Source of the DNA: Luteimonas sp. YGD11-2
Lineage (GTDB): Bacteria; Pseudomonadota; Gammaproteobacteria; Xanthomonadales; Xanthomonadaceae
Direction: 5' to 3'
Length of the DNA stretch: 64,000 nt
Assembly: GCF_004118975.1 (NCBI RefSeq)
Contig: NZ_CP035376.1
Span: 1,922,001 to 1,986,000 of the forward strand
Shown: in pieces, positions 45,814 through 56,799 of the stretch
Layout of the letters: each line of letters opens with the position of its first letter
Numbering within the stretch: position 1 is the first letter of the stretch
Notes under the pieces: model-generated
Seen by the model: the letters and a program-made list of their open reading frames with translations, nothing else
Databases searched by the model: none
Told to the model about the DNA's origin: nothing
Made by a program: the position numbers and the translations under genes

Positions 45814-46161
45814 TCAGGCGCTGATACGTTCGAGCTTCAGCGACGGGGTCTCGGTGCAGTGCAGGCGCCAGGTGCGGCTGGCCACCGACACCTCGATCTC
45901 GCGCACGTTGTTGACCAGTCGCGCGCCACCCTGGGCGGCCGGCTGGTTGCGGATGCGCCACGGCATCCGCGCGATCAATGCCGAAAGATCACGGGCATCG
46001 GCACGGGCCTCTGGAGCCGCGCGGTCGAGCAGGTCGACGACGTGCTCGGGGCGTACACGGTTCCAGCTGCAGATCGCGGAGGTCTCGCGGCCGGCACGGC
46101 CAAGCGAAAGGCTGTCGCAATGCGCCATCGCGGCGGCGCGGTCGAATCCGTAGAAATCCAT
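45814..46161 (-). CDS. Small type VI-associated protein of unknown function
   Basis: About 115 residues, beginning MDFYGFDRAAAMAHCDSLSL. ATG 46161 was chosen because AAGGAG lies 6 nt upstream (a second ATG two codons earlier directly abuts it). It has no signal peptide or membrane segment and no family I recognise. The middle is helical (VVDLLDRAAPEARADARDLSALIARM), the end beta-like (REIEVSVASRTWRLHCTETPSLKLE). It lies between the sheath ATPase and the left-arm VgrG in the same direction, 31 bp from tssH. A role as a VgrG or ClpV accessory is a guess from position. Confidence 0.7.
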   Translation of the reverse strand: MDFYGFDRAAAMAHCDSLSLGRAGRETSAICSWNRVRPEHVVDLLDRAAPEARADARDLSALIARMPWRIRNQPAAQGGARLVNNVREIEVSVASRTWRLHCTETPSLKLERISA

Positions 46162-46192
46162 CTCCATCTCCTTGTGGTCGTTCGTCCGTGTA

Positions 46193-48943
<2,751 letters not shown>

Positions 48944-48990
48944 GGGTGTGCGGTCCTTGCGCGACGCGTTCCGGGTCGTGAATGAAGTGG

Positions 48991-50076
48991 CTAGTGGACG
49001 GTATGGAGTTCGTAGCGGGTGTCATCCCGCGGCATCGGCGCCGCGCGCGTACACAGGTAGCTGTCCCAGCCGAGGCGTACGCCGTGTTCGCCGAGGCTGG
49101 CGCCGCGGACATCCTCCGCGCGCAGCAACAGGCGGACCTCGTACTCGAGCGAGGATCCAAGCAGAAGCGTGAGCCATTTGGCCAGCGACGCCGCAGCCGC
49201 GCCCCCGGGCAGGAAGGCATCGAAGTGGCCGCGGTCCAGCGGCCCCAGGTGCAAGCGCATGCGCAGGTCACGCTGCCAGACACGGTCGCCGGCGAGCGCC
49301 GTGGATCCGAGCCGGGCAGTGCCCGACCCGAGCAGGGTGCGCTGCGCTGTCGGCACCCGGTACCAGGCGCCGACGAACTGCTCGACGCGCACCGGCACAC
49401 CGAAGTAGTCGCCAAGGATCCTCTGCACGGTGATCGCCGACACCGGCCGCTGACGGATCGCGCCGGCGTGGTAGGCCACGGCCTGGTCGAAGAGGTCGCC
49501 TTCGCCGTCCACCATCCGCTCTCGCAGTCCCGGGAGGCCGAGCCCTGCCAGCGACAGCACCAGTGGCAGGAAGCGCTCGCGGCGGTCCAGTTCGTACTGA
49601 AGCGCAAGCCGGTACTTCTTCCATGCGCCGTAATGCAGCGCGACCATGCGAGTGGTGAAGATGTCGAGGAACGCCCGGGCCGCGCGGTCGCGCCGGTAGA
49701 GCTCGCGGTCGGCCAGCGTTTCGGTGTAGTGCAGTGGCAGCGCCCCGGTGGCGCCGAGCAGGCCCATGAAAGCAGGCGTGAGATGTACCTGCCCAACACG
49801 CAAACCCGCCAGCGCTTCATCGAGCGCTTCGCCGCCCTTCAGTTCGACGCCTTCCAGGTCGTACAGCGCCATGTCGCCGAGTTCGCTGGCCGGAAACCCC
49901 AGCGACAACGAGTTGCGGAAGCGCACCTGCAACGGCAACGCATCGCCTGCTTTGACGCCCTGGCGGTGGAACAGCTGCTCGAGCAACCGCATCGCCTGGA
50001 AGAATCCGAAGCGCTGCGGTTGCTCCGCCAGTTGCTGGATCAGACCAGCGTCGATTCGCCGCTGCGCGCGTCGCAT
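48991..50076 (-). CDS. tssG: Type VI baseplate subunit TssG
   Basis: Baseplate wedge protein that forms a complex with TssF and TssK. The 361-residue sequence starts MRRAQRRIDAGLIQQLAEQP, followed by RFGFFQAMRLLEQLFHRQG, the standard front end. Marks further on include LPLQVRFRNSLSLGFPASEL, LTPAFMGLLGATGALPLHYTETLADR and FLDIFTTRMVALHYGAWKKYRL. ATG 50076 overlaps the tssF end by 37 bp; a later start would lose the conserved N-terminus. It is followed 47 bp later by tssH. Confidence 0.94.
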   Translation of the reverse strand: MRRAQRRIDAGLIQQLAEQPQRFGFFQAMRLLEQLFHRQGVKAGDALPLQVRFRNSLSLGFPASELGDMALYDLEGVELKGGEALDEALAGLRVGQVHLTPAFMGLLGATGALPLHYTETLADRELYRRDRAARAFLDIFTTRMVALHYGAWKKYRLALQYELDRRERFLPLVLSLAGLGLPGLRERMVDGEGDLFDQAVAYHAGAIRQRPVSAITVQRILGDYFGVPVRVEQFVGAWYRVPTAQRTLLGSGTARLGSTALAGDRVWQRDLRMRLHLGPLDRGHFDAFLPGGAAAASLAKWLTLLLGSSLEYEVRLLLRAEDVRGASLGEHGVRLGWDSYLCTRAAPMPRDDTRYELHTVH

Positions 50077-51875
50077 CGCACCAGCTCCTCCCCATTGCGG
50101 GCCGACAGCAGAACCAGGCGGGTGAAGCTGTTGGCGTGGACGTACAGGCCGAAGAAGCGGTCGAGGACCTGCGCGAAGCCGGCGATGCCGCTGCCGACGA
50201 AATCGTTCTCCTCGATGGACAGGCGGATCTCGATGCCGCGCACCACCGATGCGAAGTGTCGCCCCGGCATCCACTCGGTCGCGGCGACATGTTCGATCGC
50301 GACGATGCCGTCGATCTGCCGCCGCGACACGTCGGTCGATGCGAGGTCATACAGCCGCAGCATCTCCTTGAGCGCAGGCAGGCCCGCCTGGGTCAGCGAC
50401 AGATGGTTCAGCGCCAGGTGCGAGATCAGCCGCCATTGCGCACCGCGTCCGCGACGGAACCGCAGTGGCGCCGAGGGCTTGCGCAGCATCGCGATGCTGC
50501 GCACCGGCGCGCCGCCTTCCATGCTGAGATCTCCCCCGGTGACGCCGAACGTGAGCTGCGTGGGAAGGTCGCGATTGCTGCAGGTCAGTTCCACGCTGAC
50601 CACGTCGGTTCGTGGCACGACCGGGTTGAAATCGAGATCGACGAAGGACAACTCGGTCTCGTAACCCGGGCTCACACGCTCGACGTCCTCATTGCGCTGC
50701 GACACCCAGTAGTGCCCGCTGCGCTCCGGGTCCTCGCCATGGTGGAGCGAGTAGAACGGGCGGAATTCCTGTATCTGTTCACCCTGGGGTGTCTGCCTGA
50801 TGCGGACCACCGATTCGATGGCGTGGACGTCATAGGCGAACGCACGCCGCGCGTCGGCGAGCACGGGGTAACTGTCGACACGCTGGGTGACGCGGATCGG
50901 TTCGCCACGTTGCCGGAACAGGTTGACGACCGGGGTGCAGCCGGCGAGCAGATGATCGGACGAGAGACCTTCCAGCACGCGCGACGCGGCATGCTCGGGC
51001 CCCGCACCGCGCAACACCAGATGCACGGTGAAACGCCGGCTGGCTCCGGCGGTGACGTCGCGCAATGGCAGATCGAAGAACCCGAATTTGTCCGGGAACG
51101 CGAAGAACTCGGTCAGCAGGCGGTACGCCGGGTGCGAACGCGCGGGAAAGTCAATCAGCGCGTCGCTCTCGTCGAAGCCTGTCGGCTGCAACGGGCTGTT
51201 CTCCAGTCGCCGCCAGCGTCCGTCGCCATCGGCTTCGACGTACGCACCCAGCACCTGCAGGGCGAGCGCATCGCGCAGCGCCGCGCGCAGTGACGGCTCG
51301 CCGTCGGCGAACAGACGCAGAATGGCGCCATCCAGCTCGGCGAATGACACCTGCGCCGATGCGAGCTCGAAGCTCAGTGAAATCTGCGCGCCGCTTCCCT
51401 GCGGCAGGGTCACCGCCAGCGGCGCGTCCGCCACGCCGCGATAGCGTGCCGACACCAGCGACAACGGCAGCAGCTCGACATCGAATGCGGTGCGGAACCT
51501 GCAGGGAACCCCGCGCACCGACCGCGACTGCAGCATGGTGCCGCGTGGAATGCGTACCGGGCCGCTGAGTCGCGTGGTTCCGGGGCCGGCGTCGAACCGG
51601 GCGATCGAACACGACGGGAAGCTACGCAGGTAATGGGGGTACATCACCTCCAGCAGCGCGTCGGTGAATTCCGGATAGTCGTCGTCGATCTTCTTGGAAA
51701 CACGTGCGCTCAGCAGCGCGAATGATTCGATCAGGCGCTCGACATGGGGGTCTTCACTGCCCTCCGCCGACAACAGCAGGCGGTTGGCGATCTTGGGGTA
51801 GCGTTCGGCGAACTCGCGGCCGTACCGGCGCAGGTAGCCGAGTTCGCGCTCGTAGAAGGGCAGCAGGTCCTGCAC
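50040..51875 (-). CDS. tssF: Type VI baseplate subunit TssF
   Basis: Baseplate wedge component, 611 residues, full family length. It begins MQDLLPFYERELGYLRRYGREFAERYP, whose LPFYERELGYLR motif is diagnostic, followed by LLSARVSKKIDDDYPEFTDALLEVMYPHYL. Late segments such as YSLHHGEDPERSGHYWVSQRN are also typical. ATG 51875 lies 8 bp after the tssE stop and its 3' end overlaps tssG, so the three baseplate genes are probably translated together. Confidence 0.95.
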   Translation of the reverse strand: MQDLLPFYERELGYLRRYGREFAERYPKIANRLLLSAEGSEDPHVERLIESFALLSARVSKKIDDDYPEFTDALLEVMYPHYLRSFPSCSIARFDAGPGTTRLSGPVRIPRGTMLQSRSVRGVPCRFRTAFDVELLPLSLVSARYRGVADAPLAVTLPQGSGAQISLSFELASAQVSFAELDGAILRLFADGEPSLRAALRDALALQVLGAYVEADGDGRWRRLENSPLQPTGFDESDALIDFPARSHPAYRLLTEFFAFPDKFGFFDLPLRDVTAGASRRFTVHLVLRGAGPEHAASRVLEGLSSDHLLAGCTPVVNLFRQRGEPIRVTQRVDSYPVLADARRAFAYDVHAIESVVRIRQTPQGEQIQEFRPFYSLHHGEDPERSGHYWVSQRNEDVERVSPGYETELSFVDLDFNPVVPRTDVVSVELTCSNRDLPTQLTFGVTGGDLSMEGGAPVRSIAMLRKPSAPLRFRRGRGAQWRLISHLALNHLSLTQAGLPALKEMLRLYDLASTDVSRRQIDGIVAIEHVAATEWMPGRHFASVVRGIEIRLSIEENDFVGSGIAGFAQVLDRFFGLYVHANSFTRLVLLSARNGEELVRCDARSGESTLV

Positions 51876-51883
51876 GGATTTCC

Positions 51884-52369
51884 TCAGGCAGCCTGTCGCC
51901 GCAGGCGACTCACCGAATACTGCAGCGTCGTCGGTTGCAGCATGGCGTCAAAGCTCACCGGTTCGCGCGCGGGTTGCACGTCCAGGAGCGCATGGATGGA
52001 GAAATGCAGTCCGGTGCCGGCGCGATTGCCGCTGTCGAGCTGCACCTGCACGTGGTGGAGACGACGCTCGTGGCGGGCGATGGCCTGCTCGAGCGAACGG
52101 CAGATCGCCGCGCGGTCATATGCATTGGCGAGGCTCATCGCCGCGAAGTCGCACAGCCCGTAGGTCATCAGCGAGCGCTGGCATTCCGGAAACGCTGCCA
52201 GCGCATCTTCATCGAAGGCACAGCGGCTGTTGAGCAGACCTTCGAGATCGCGTGCGACCGATTCCTTGTACTGCTCGAGCGAGACTGGACGAACCACGCT
52301 TGCGACCGCGCTGCCGCGCGGCGAATCGTCAAAGAGCTTTTCCAGCAGGCTCGGCTCGAGTCCCTTCAT
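51884..52369 (-). CDS. tssE: Type VI baseplate subunit TssE (gp25-like)
   Basis: Phage T4 gp25-like wedge protein that starts sheath assembly. 161 residues: MKGLEPSLLEKLFDD at the front, then LEQYKESVARDLEGLLNSRCAF, LMTYGLCDFAAMSLAN and LEQAIARHERRLHHVQVQL, all in the order of the family. ATG 52369 gives the conserved N-terminus. It lies downstream of hcp, from which it is separated by 132 bp and a hairpin. Confidence 0.93.
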   Translation of the reverse strand: MKGLEPSLLEKLFDDSPRGSAVASVVRPVSLEQYKESVARDLEGLLNSRCAFDEDALAAFPECQRSLMTYGLCDFAAMSLANAYDRAAICRSLEQAIARHERRLHHVQVQLDSGNRAGTGLHFSIHALLDVQPAREPVSFDAMLQPTTLQYSVSRLRRQAA

Positions 52370-52461
52370 GTTCCTGGCGTCCTGGCGCGGCAGTGCTGCG
52401 CGTATAACGGCCGTCGGCAGGCGACGGAGCGGGCGGGCGCATCCGTGGCCCGCGTGCAAAT

Positions 52462-52487
52462 GCGGTGGCACCTTGCGGCGCCACCGC
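52462..52487 (-). terminator. Hairpin between hcp and tssE
   Basis: Perfect 8-bp arms (GCGGTGGC / GCCACCGC) separated by 10 nt, lying about 15 bp past the hcp stop on the minus strand. The following bases (ATTTGC) give only a weak U-tract. A partial terminator here would explain how hcp, needed in excess, can outpace tssE and later genes; transcripts that read through would continue into the baseplate genes. Confidence 0.45.
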
Positions 52488-52501
52488 AAAACCACCGCGG
52501 G

Positions 52502-52999
52502 TTACGCGGTGTAGTTGGGCACGTTCTTGATGGCACTCCACTGCGCCACCGTCTTGCCGCCAACCCCGCCTTCCGGCTTCTGCTGGTTGTAGGTCCAACG
52601 GATGGCACCGTAGCTCAACTGCACCACTTCCTGCGGCATGCCCTCGTCATCGACCGTGGTGGTCACGCGATGGACGAGGACATTGAGCAGTTCGACGGCG
52701 TAGTAGTTGATGGCATTGCCATCCTTGTCGGCGCGCATGAATTCGATGCGGGCCTTGGGGAAGGTGGTGCCGTTGGCGCACGCCTGGTTGAGTGCGGTGG
52801 TGGAGAGGTCGATCGACTTGACGACTTCGATCGGCGACAGGTTGACGCGCGCGGCAGTGGAACCACCGGACGTCGACGCCGTGGCCGAACGTGGCTGGAG
52901 GAGATCCTGCGAGAAGGACTTGATCTCGATCCAGTCGCGGTGCTTGTCGTCGCGGGACTCGCCCTTGATCGTGTCGATGCTGAGGAACGCGTGTTGCAT
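52502..52999 (-). CDS. hcp: Type VI needle-tube protein Hcp (TssD)
   Basis: Forms the stacked hexameric tube shot by the sheath. The 165-residue protein begins MQHAFLSIDTIKGESRDDKH, with WIEIKSFSQDL, GGSTAARVNLSPIEVVKSIDLSTTAL and VVQLSYGAIRWTYNQQKPEGG, a normal complete Hcp with no fused domain. ATG 52999 matches the family start. It lies between the sheath genes (tssBC) upstream and tssE downstream. Confidence 0.96.
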   Translation of the reverse strand: MQHAFLSIDTIKGESRDDKHRDWIEIKSFSQDLLQPRSATASTSGGSTAARVNLSPIEVVKSIDLSTTALNQACANGTTFPKARIEFMRADKDGNAINYYAVELLNVLVHRVTTTVDDEGMPQEVVQLSYGAIRWTYNQQKPEGGVGGKTVAQWSAIKNVPNYTA

Positions 53000-53132
53000 A
53001 CCTGGTTTCCTTGTTCCGTTCTTCCGTGAGTAGGACGCCGGGCGCGGGCCCGGCGCGTGGCTGGCCGCCGTCCATGGGCAGACGGCGACCAAGCTTCGGA
53101 TCGGGATCTCCGTCCCTTGGCGCTAGAGACCG

Positions 53133-54623
53133 CTACGACTTCTTGGCGCTGGCCGGCAGTTCGGCCACCAGCCGCAGCGAAACCGACAGCTCGTCGAGCT
53201 GGAAATGCGGCCTGATGAAGGCCACCGCGCGGTAGACACCGGGCTTGCCCGGCACTTCCGAAACCTGGATGGATGCCTCGCGCAACGGATACTGCGCCTT
53301 GGCTTCCTGGCTCGCGTTGTCGTCCAGAAGCACGTACTGCGCGATCCAGCGGTTGAGGAACTCCTCGACATTGCCGACCGACGCGAAGCTGCCGATCTTC
53401 TCGCGCATCATCGCCTTGAGGTAATGGGCGATGCGCGAGACCGCGAAGATGTACTGCAGCTGCGCGGACAGGATCGCGTTGGCGTTGGCGGCGTCAGTGT
53501 TGTATTTCTTGGCCTTCTGCACGGACTGCGCACCGAAGAACGCCGCGTAGTCGGTGTTCTTGCAGTGCACCAGCGGGATGAAGCCAAGGTCGCTGAGTTC
53601 CTTCTCGCGGCGGTCGGTGATGGCGATCTCGGTCGGGCACTTCAACGCAACCTCGCCGTCGTCGGTACGGAAGGTGTGCGTCGGCAGGTCCTCGACCAGG
53701 CCGCCGCCTTCAACGCCGCGGATCGCCGCGCACCAGCCGTAATCCTCGAACGCGCGTGTCAGCCGTGCACCCATTGCATAGGCGGTGTTGCACCACAGGT
53801 ACTTGCTGTGGTCGCTCGCCTCGACTTCCTCGACGAAATTGAAACCCTCGACCGTGGTGCCATCCTTCGGGTTGTAGGGCAGCCGGCCGAGAAAACGCGG
53901 CAGCGTCAGGCCGACGTAGCGGCTGTCCTCTGCATCGCGGAAGGACTTCCACTTGGCGTATTCGACGGTGTCGAAGATCTTTGCGAGGTCACGCGGCTTG
54001 CCAAGGTCGGTGAAGGTTTCCAGCCCGAACATGTCTTCCGACGCCGAGCTGATGAACGGCGCGTGCGCCGCGGCGGCGACATGCGACATCTGCTCGATGA
54101 AGTACATGTCCTCCGGCTGCCGCCCGATCGCGTAGTCGCCGATCAGGGCGCCGAACGGGGCGCCACCGAAGGTGCCGAATTCCTCTTCGTAGACCTTCTT
54201 GAACAGCGCGCTCTGGTCGAAGTCGATCGCCGACTTGAAGTCGCGAACGATGTCCTTCTTCGGGGCATTGAGCACCTTGACCTTGATCATCGGGCCGGTG
54301 GACGTCTGCTGGCACAGGTAATGCAGGCCGCGCCAGGTGCTCTCCAGCTGCTGGAATTCCGGCGCATGCATCACCGCCGACAGCTGCTCGGAGATCATGC
54401 GATCGAGTTCGGCGACACGCGCATCCAGGGTAAGACTGAGGTTTTCGGACACGACCACGGTGCCGTCCATGACCTCGCGGGCGAGCTCGGAAATGATGTC
54501 CTTGGCCCGGCGGTGCTCCACGTCGGTCCTGGCAACCTTGCTCTGCTCGACGATCTGGTCGAGCAGGCCCGCGGCCTCGGTGGTGGGCGCCGCGGCGGAC
54601 GCGGCAAGTGCCTCTGCGTTCAT
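53133..54623 (-). CDS. tssC: Type VI sheath large subunit TssC (VipB)
   Basis: Large subunit of the contractile sheath, 496 residues. The order of motifs is complete: SEQLSAVMHAPEFQQLESTWRGLHYL, IGDYAIGRQPEDMYFIEQMSHVAAAAHAPFI, FVEEVEASDHSKYLWCNTAYAMG and the C-terminal RIAHYLKAMMREKIGSFAS. Start ATG 54623 overlaps the tssB stop by 4 bp. Equal stoichiometry with TssB fits this coupling. 133 bp then lead to hcp. Confidence 0.97.
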   Translation of the reverse strand: MNAEALAASAAAPTTEAAGLLDQIVEQSKVARTDVEHRRAKDIISELAREVMDGTVVVSENLSLTLDARVAELDRMISEQLSAVMHAPEFQQLESTWRGLHYLCQQTSTGPMIKVKVLNAPKKDIVRDFKSAIDFDQSALFKKVYEEEFGTFGGAPFGALIGDYAIGRQPEDMYFIEQMSHVAAAAHAPFISSASEDMFGLETFTDLGKPRDLAKIFDTVEYAKWKSFRDAEDSRYVGLTLPRFLGRLPYNPKDGTTVEGFNFVEEVEASDHSKYLWCNTAYAMGARLTRAFEDYGWCAAIRGVEGGGLVEDLPTHTFRTDDGEVALKCPTEIAITDRREKELSDLGFIPLVHCKNTDYAAFFGAQSVQKAKKYNTDAANANAILSAQLQYIFAVSRIAHYLKAMMREKIGSFASVGNVEEFLNRWIAQYVLLDDNASQEAKAQYPLREASIQVSEVPGKPGVYRAVAFIRPHFQLDELSVSLRLVAELPASAKKS

Positions 54624-55132
54624 GCGTCCTGCTCCTGCGGATTCTCGGCACCCAGACGGGCCAGCTGCTCGGTGTTGTTGAGCACATCGGTGAGGATGTC
54701 CTCGAGCTTTTCGTTGCCGGCGAGCTTGTTGCGCAGGTCGGCGAGCTTGGAGCGCGATTCCAGCAACCGGCGCAGCGGTTCGACCTGCTGCACCACCGCC
54801 TCGGGTCGGAAGTCGTCGATCGACTTGAACGTAAGCTCGACACCGAACTCGCCGCCCTGGTCGCCGATGCGGTTCTGCACCCGGTAGGTCGCGCGCGGCG
54901 CGACCCCTTCCATCACCTCGTCGAAGTTGTCGAGATCGACGTTGACGAATTTGCGATCCTTCAGTCGTGGCAGCGGCTGTTCGGGATTGCCGCTGAAATC
55001 GCCCAGCACGCCGACGACGAACGGCAGTTCCTTCTGCTCGATGGCGTCGCCCTTCTCGACGTCGTAGGTGAGCTGGACACGCGGGGGCCGGATCTTCTGC
55101 AGCCGCTTCTGGACACTATCCTTCTTGGACAT
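54620..55132 (-). CDS. tssB: Type VI sheath small subunit TssB (VipA)
   Basis: Small sheath subunit, 170 residues. It begins MSKKDSVQKRLQKIRPPRVQ and has the family core VQLTYDVEKGDAIEQKELPFVVGVLGDFSG, FVNVDLDNFDEVMEGVAPRA and LTFKSIDDFRPEAVVQQVEPL; ClpV acts on the C-terminal helix (NEKLEDILTDVLNNTEQL). ATG 55132 is fixed by the motif and by AGGAG about 8 nt upstream. It is 39 bp from the TPR lipoprotein gene and overlaps tssC. Confidence 0.96.
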   Translation of the reverse strand: MSKKDSVQKRLQKIRPPRVQLTYDVEKGDAIEQKELPFVVGVLGDFSGNPEQPLPRLKDRKFVNVDLDNFDEVMEGVAPRATYRVQNRIGDQGGEFGVELTFKSIDDFRPEAVVQQVEPLRRLLESRSKLADLRNKLAGNEKLEDILTDVLNNTEQLARLGAENPQEQDA

Positions 55133-55171
55133 GATTCGTCTCCTGACGATGTGATGAGGCGGTGGCTGCGG

Positions 55172-55804
55172 TCAGTTTCCGCCGATGTTCTTGAACGGGT
55201 CGGCGCCGCTGCGCGGTGCCGGTGCGGGCGTCGCGGGTGCGCGTTCCTCCTGCGCCGGCGCGCTCGCGGCAGGCTGGCTTCGCGGCGTACGTGCGGTGCG
55301 GCGCGATGCCCGCGCAGGCTCCGGCTCGGCGAGGATCGCCGGGCCCATGGTTTCGCGCAGCGTATTGGCGAGGGTTTCGGCTTCGCGACGCGCGGTTTCC
55401 GACGCCAGTGCACCGCGGCCCTGCAGGCGCTGCAGGGAATGGTTGGCGATACGGAAGCCGCTTACGGTGAGGATGCCGTCGGCAACGATGTCGTCCGGAT
55501 CACGCTGCATCGCCTCTTCGGCGGCAACAATCGCACGTGCGTAATGGGTGCGATCGAACTCGAGCTGCGCGATGCGCACCCAGGGTTCCTTCTGCGTGGG
55601 ATCCGCGCCCGCGGCATCGCGGAACGCGATCAGTGCGCTGTCGACCTGCCCCGCCCGCACCGAATTCTCGGCCTGGTCGATCAGGACCGCATAGTCGGGA
55701 GTGTTCCTGTTCGCCGGGGTCGAGGCACAGGCGCCAAGCAGCGCCGCCAGCACGACCACGGACAGGCCGCGCACGGCCCGGTTACCGTTCCATCTCGTCA
55801 TCAT
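55172..55804 (-). CDS. TPR lipoprotein associated with the type VI operon
   Basis: A 210-residue lipoprotein with the lipobox LLGAC (C26) after a hydrophobic signal. A TPR-type helical region covers about residues 38-115 (YAVLIDQAENSVRAGQVDSALIAF, DPTQKEPWVRIAQLEFDRTHYA, ARAIVAAEEAMQRDPDDIVA). A Pro/Ala/Arg-rich disordered tail ends DPFKNIGGN. First gene of the left arm, before tssB. No standard Tss name fits; a type VI-associated envelope protein is inferred from position. The start could be either of two consecutive ATG codons, 55804 or 55801. Confidence 0.8.
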   Translation of the reverse strand: MMTRWNGNRAVRGLSVVVLAALLGACASTPANRNTPDYAVLIDQAENSVRAGQVDSALIAFRDAAGADPTQKEPWVRIAQLEFDRTHYARAIVAAEEAMQRDPDDIVADGILTVSGFRIANHSLQRLQGRGALASETARREAETLANTLRETMGPAILAEPEPARASRRTARTPRSQPAASAPAQEERAPATPAPAPRSGADPFKNIGGN

Positions 55805-56009
55805 GACCGTCCCAAATCAATCCTGATTCTTTCCTTGTGCACGCACGTCCCGTGCGCCACGTGGTGCCGGCCGTTGCCCGGCCCGCTCCTTCTCCCCACC
55901 CGGGGAGCCGGTATAGTAGCCCGCAGACCGCGCGTCAATGCAAGCACAGATTTCGCTCGATAGACGCCGCCGACACGCCCCGGGGCGGCTGGACGGGACC
56001 CGACAACGG
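55805..56009. promoter_or_regulatory. Divergent promoter region of the type VI arms
   Basis: 205 bp separate the start codons of the divergent TPR lipoprotein and tssJ genes, so both arm promoters should be here. The best visible element is a plus-strand -10-like TATAGT at 55912-55917; no good -35 is at the right distance. A minus-strand promoter is not clear. I could not fit a sigma-54 promoter: GG and GC pairs near 55862 have the wrong spacing. Confidence 0.35.
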
Positions 56010-56663
56010 ATGACGGAACCTCGTATGGATACGAACCCGCGCGCACGGCTTGCGCCCTCTCCCCATTCATCGCCACGGCTGCGCACGGCGCTGGCTGCGC
56101 TGCTGATCGTGTGCGGAATCCCGGCCTGCAGCAGCGGTGGCGGCATCGTCGATCGCACCCTGCAGACGGTGGGACTGCGCGATGCCGCGCCGGAGGCCCC
56201 GCAGGTGGTCGCCGTCGAGCTGATGGCCGGCAACAACCTCAACGCCGGCACTGGGACGCGTGGCCTCGCCCTGGTGGTGAAGACCTACCAGCTCCGTGAT
56301 GGGCGCCGTTTCGAGCAGGCGCCATTCGAGGCCTTCCTCGACGAAAGCCGTGAGCGCGCCGCGCTCGGCGACGACATGGTGGCGGTGAACGAGGTGGTGC
56401 TTGCGCCCGGGCAGCGACAGGTCGTGCAGGAGCGCCTGGGCGACGGGGCCACGGTGCTCGGCGTGGTCGCACTGTTCCAGGCGCCAGCCGCCAACCGCTG
56501 GCGGCTGGCCTTCAGCCCCCGCGATCCGGCGGCGCGTGACGGTGGCATCCGCATCGGCCTGCACGCCTGCGCCATGACCACGTCGAGCACGGCTCTCTCG
56601 ACCCGGTTGCCGGGTGACGCCTCCAGCCTCGCGTCGGTGCGCTGCCAGCCGGCGGGACGCTGA
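56010..56663 (+). CDS. tssJ: Type VI outer-membrane lipoprotein TssJ
   Basis: Outer-membrane anchor that contacts TssM in the membrane complex. 217 residues from ATG 56010, with a signal ending in lipobox GIPAC and a transthyretin-like mature fold: VVAVELMAGNNLNAGTGTRGLALVVKTYQL, EAFLDE, LAPGQRQVVQERLGDGATVLGVVALFQAPAANRWRLAF. ATG 56025, five codons later, is an equally good start. The cysteine-bearing ending (ALHACAMTT...VRCQPAGR) is longer than in E. coli. First gene of the right arm, followed after 136 bp by tssK. Confidence 0.88.
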   Translation: MTEPRMDTNPRARLAPSPHSSPRLRTALAALLIVCGIPACSSGGGIVDRTLQTVGLRDAAPEAPQVVAVELMAGNNLNAGTGTRGLALVVKTYQLRDGRRFEQAPFEAFLDESRERAALGDDMVAVNEVVLAPGQRQVVQERLGDGATVLGVVALFQAPAANRWRLAFSPRDPAARDGGIRIGLHACAMTTSSTALSTRLPGDASSLASVRCQPAGR

Positions 56664-56799
56664 CCGGGATTGCCGGCCCTCCACGGGCTCGCTACTCTGC
56701 AACCGGCGCCGAGCGCGCCACCATGCATGCGTCCGGCATGCCGCACCGAAGGAACGGCGCGAAGACGCATGGAGTTTCACCCCGCCAAAGGATTGCCGC

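Noticed and set aside
53037..53056. GC-only hairpin between tssC and hcp as a terminator
   Set aside because: It has no T-run and lies in a uniformly GC-rich stretch; random pairing is likely.
55862..55878. Sigma-54 promoter for the type VI right arm
   Set aside because: GG and GC elements are present, but the spacing is one base too long and the flanking consensus is poor.
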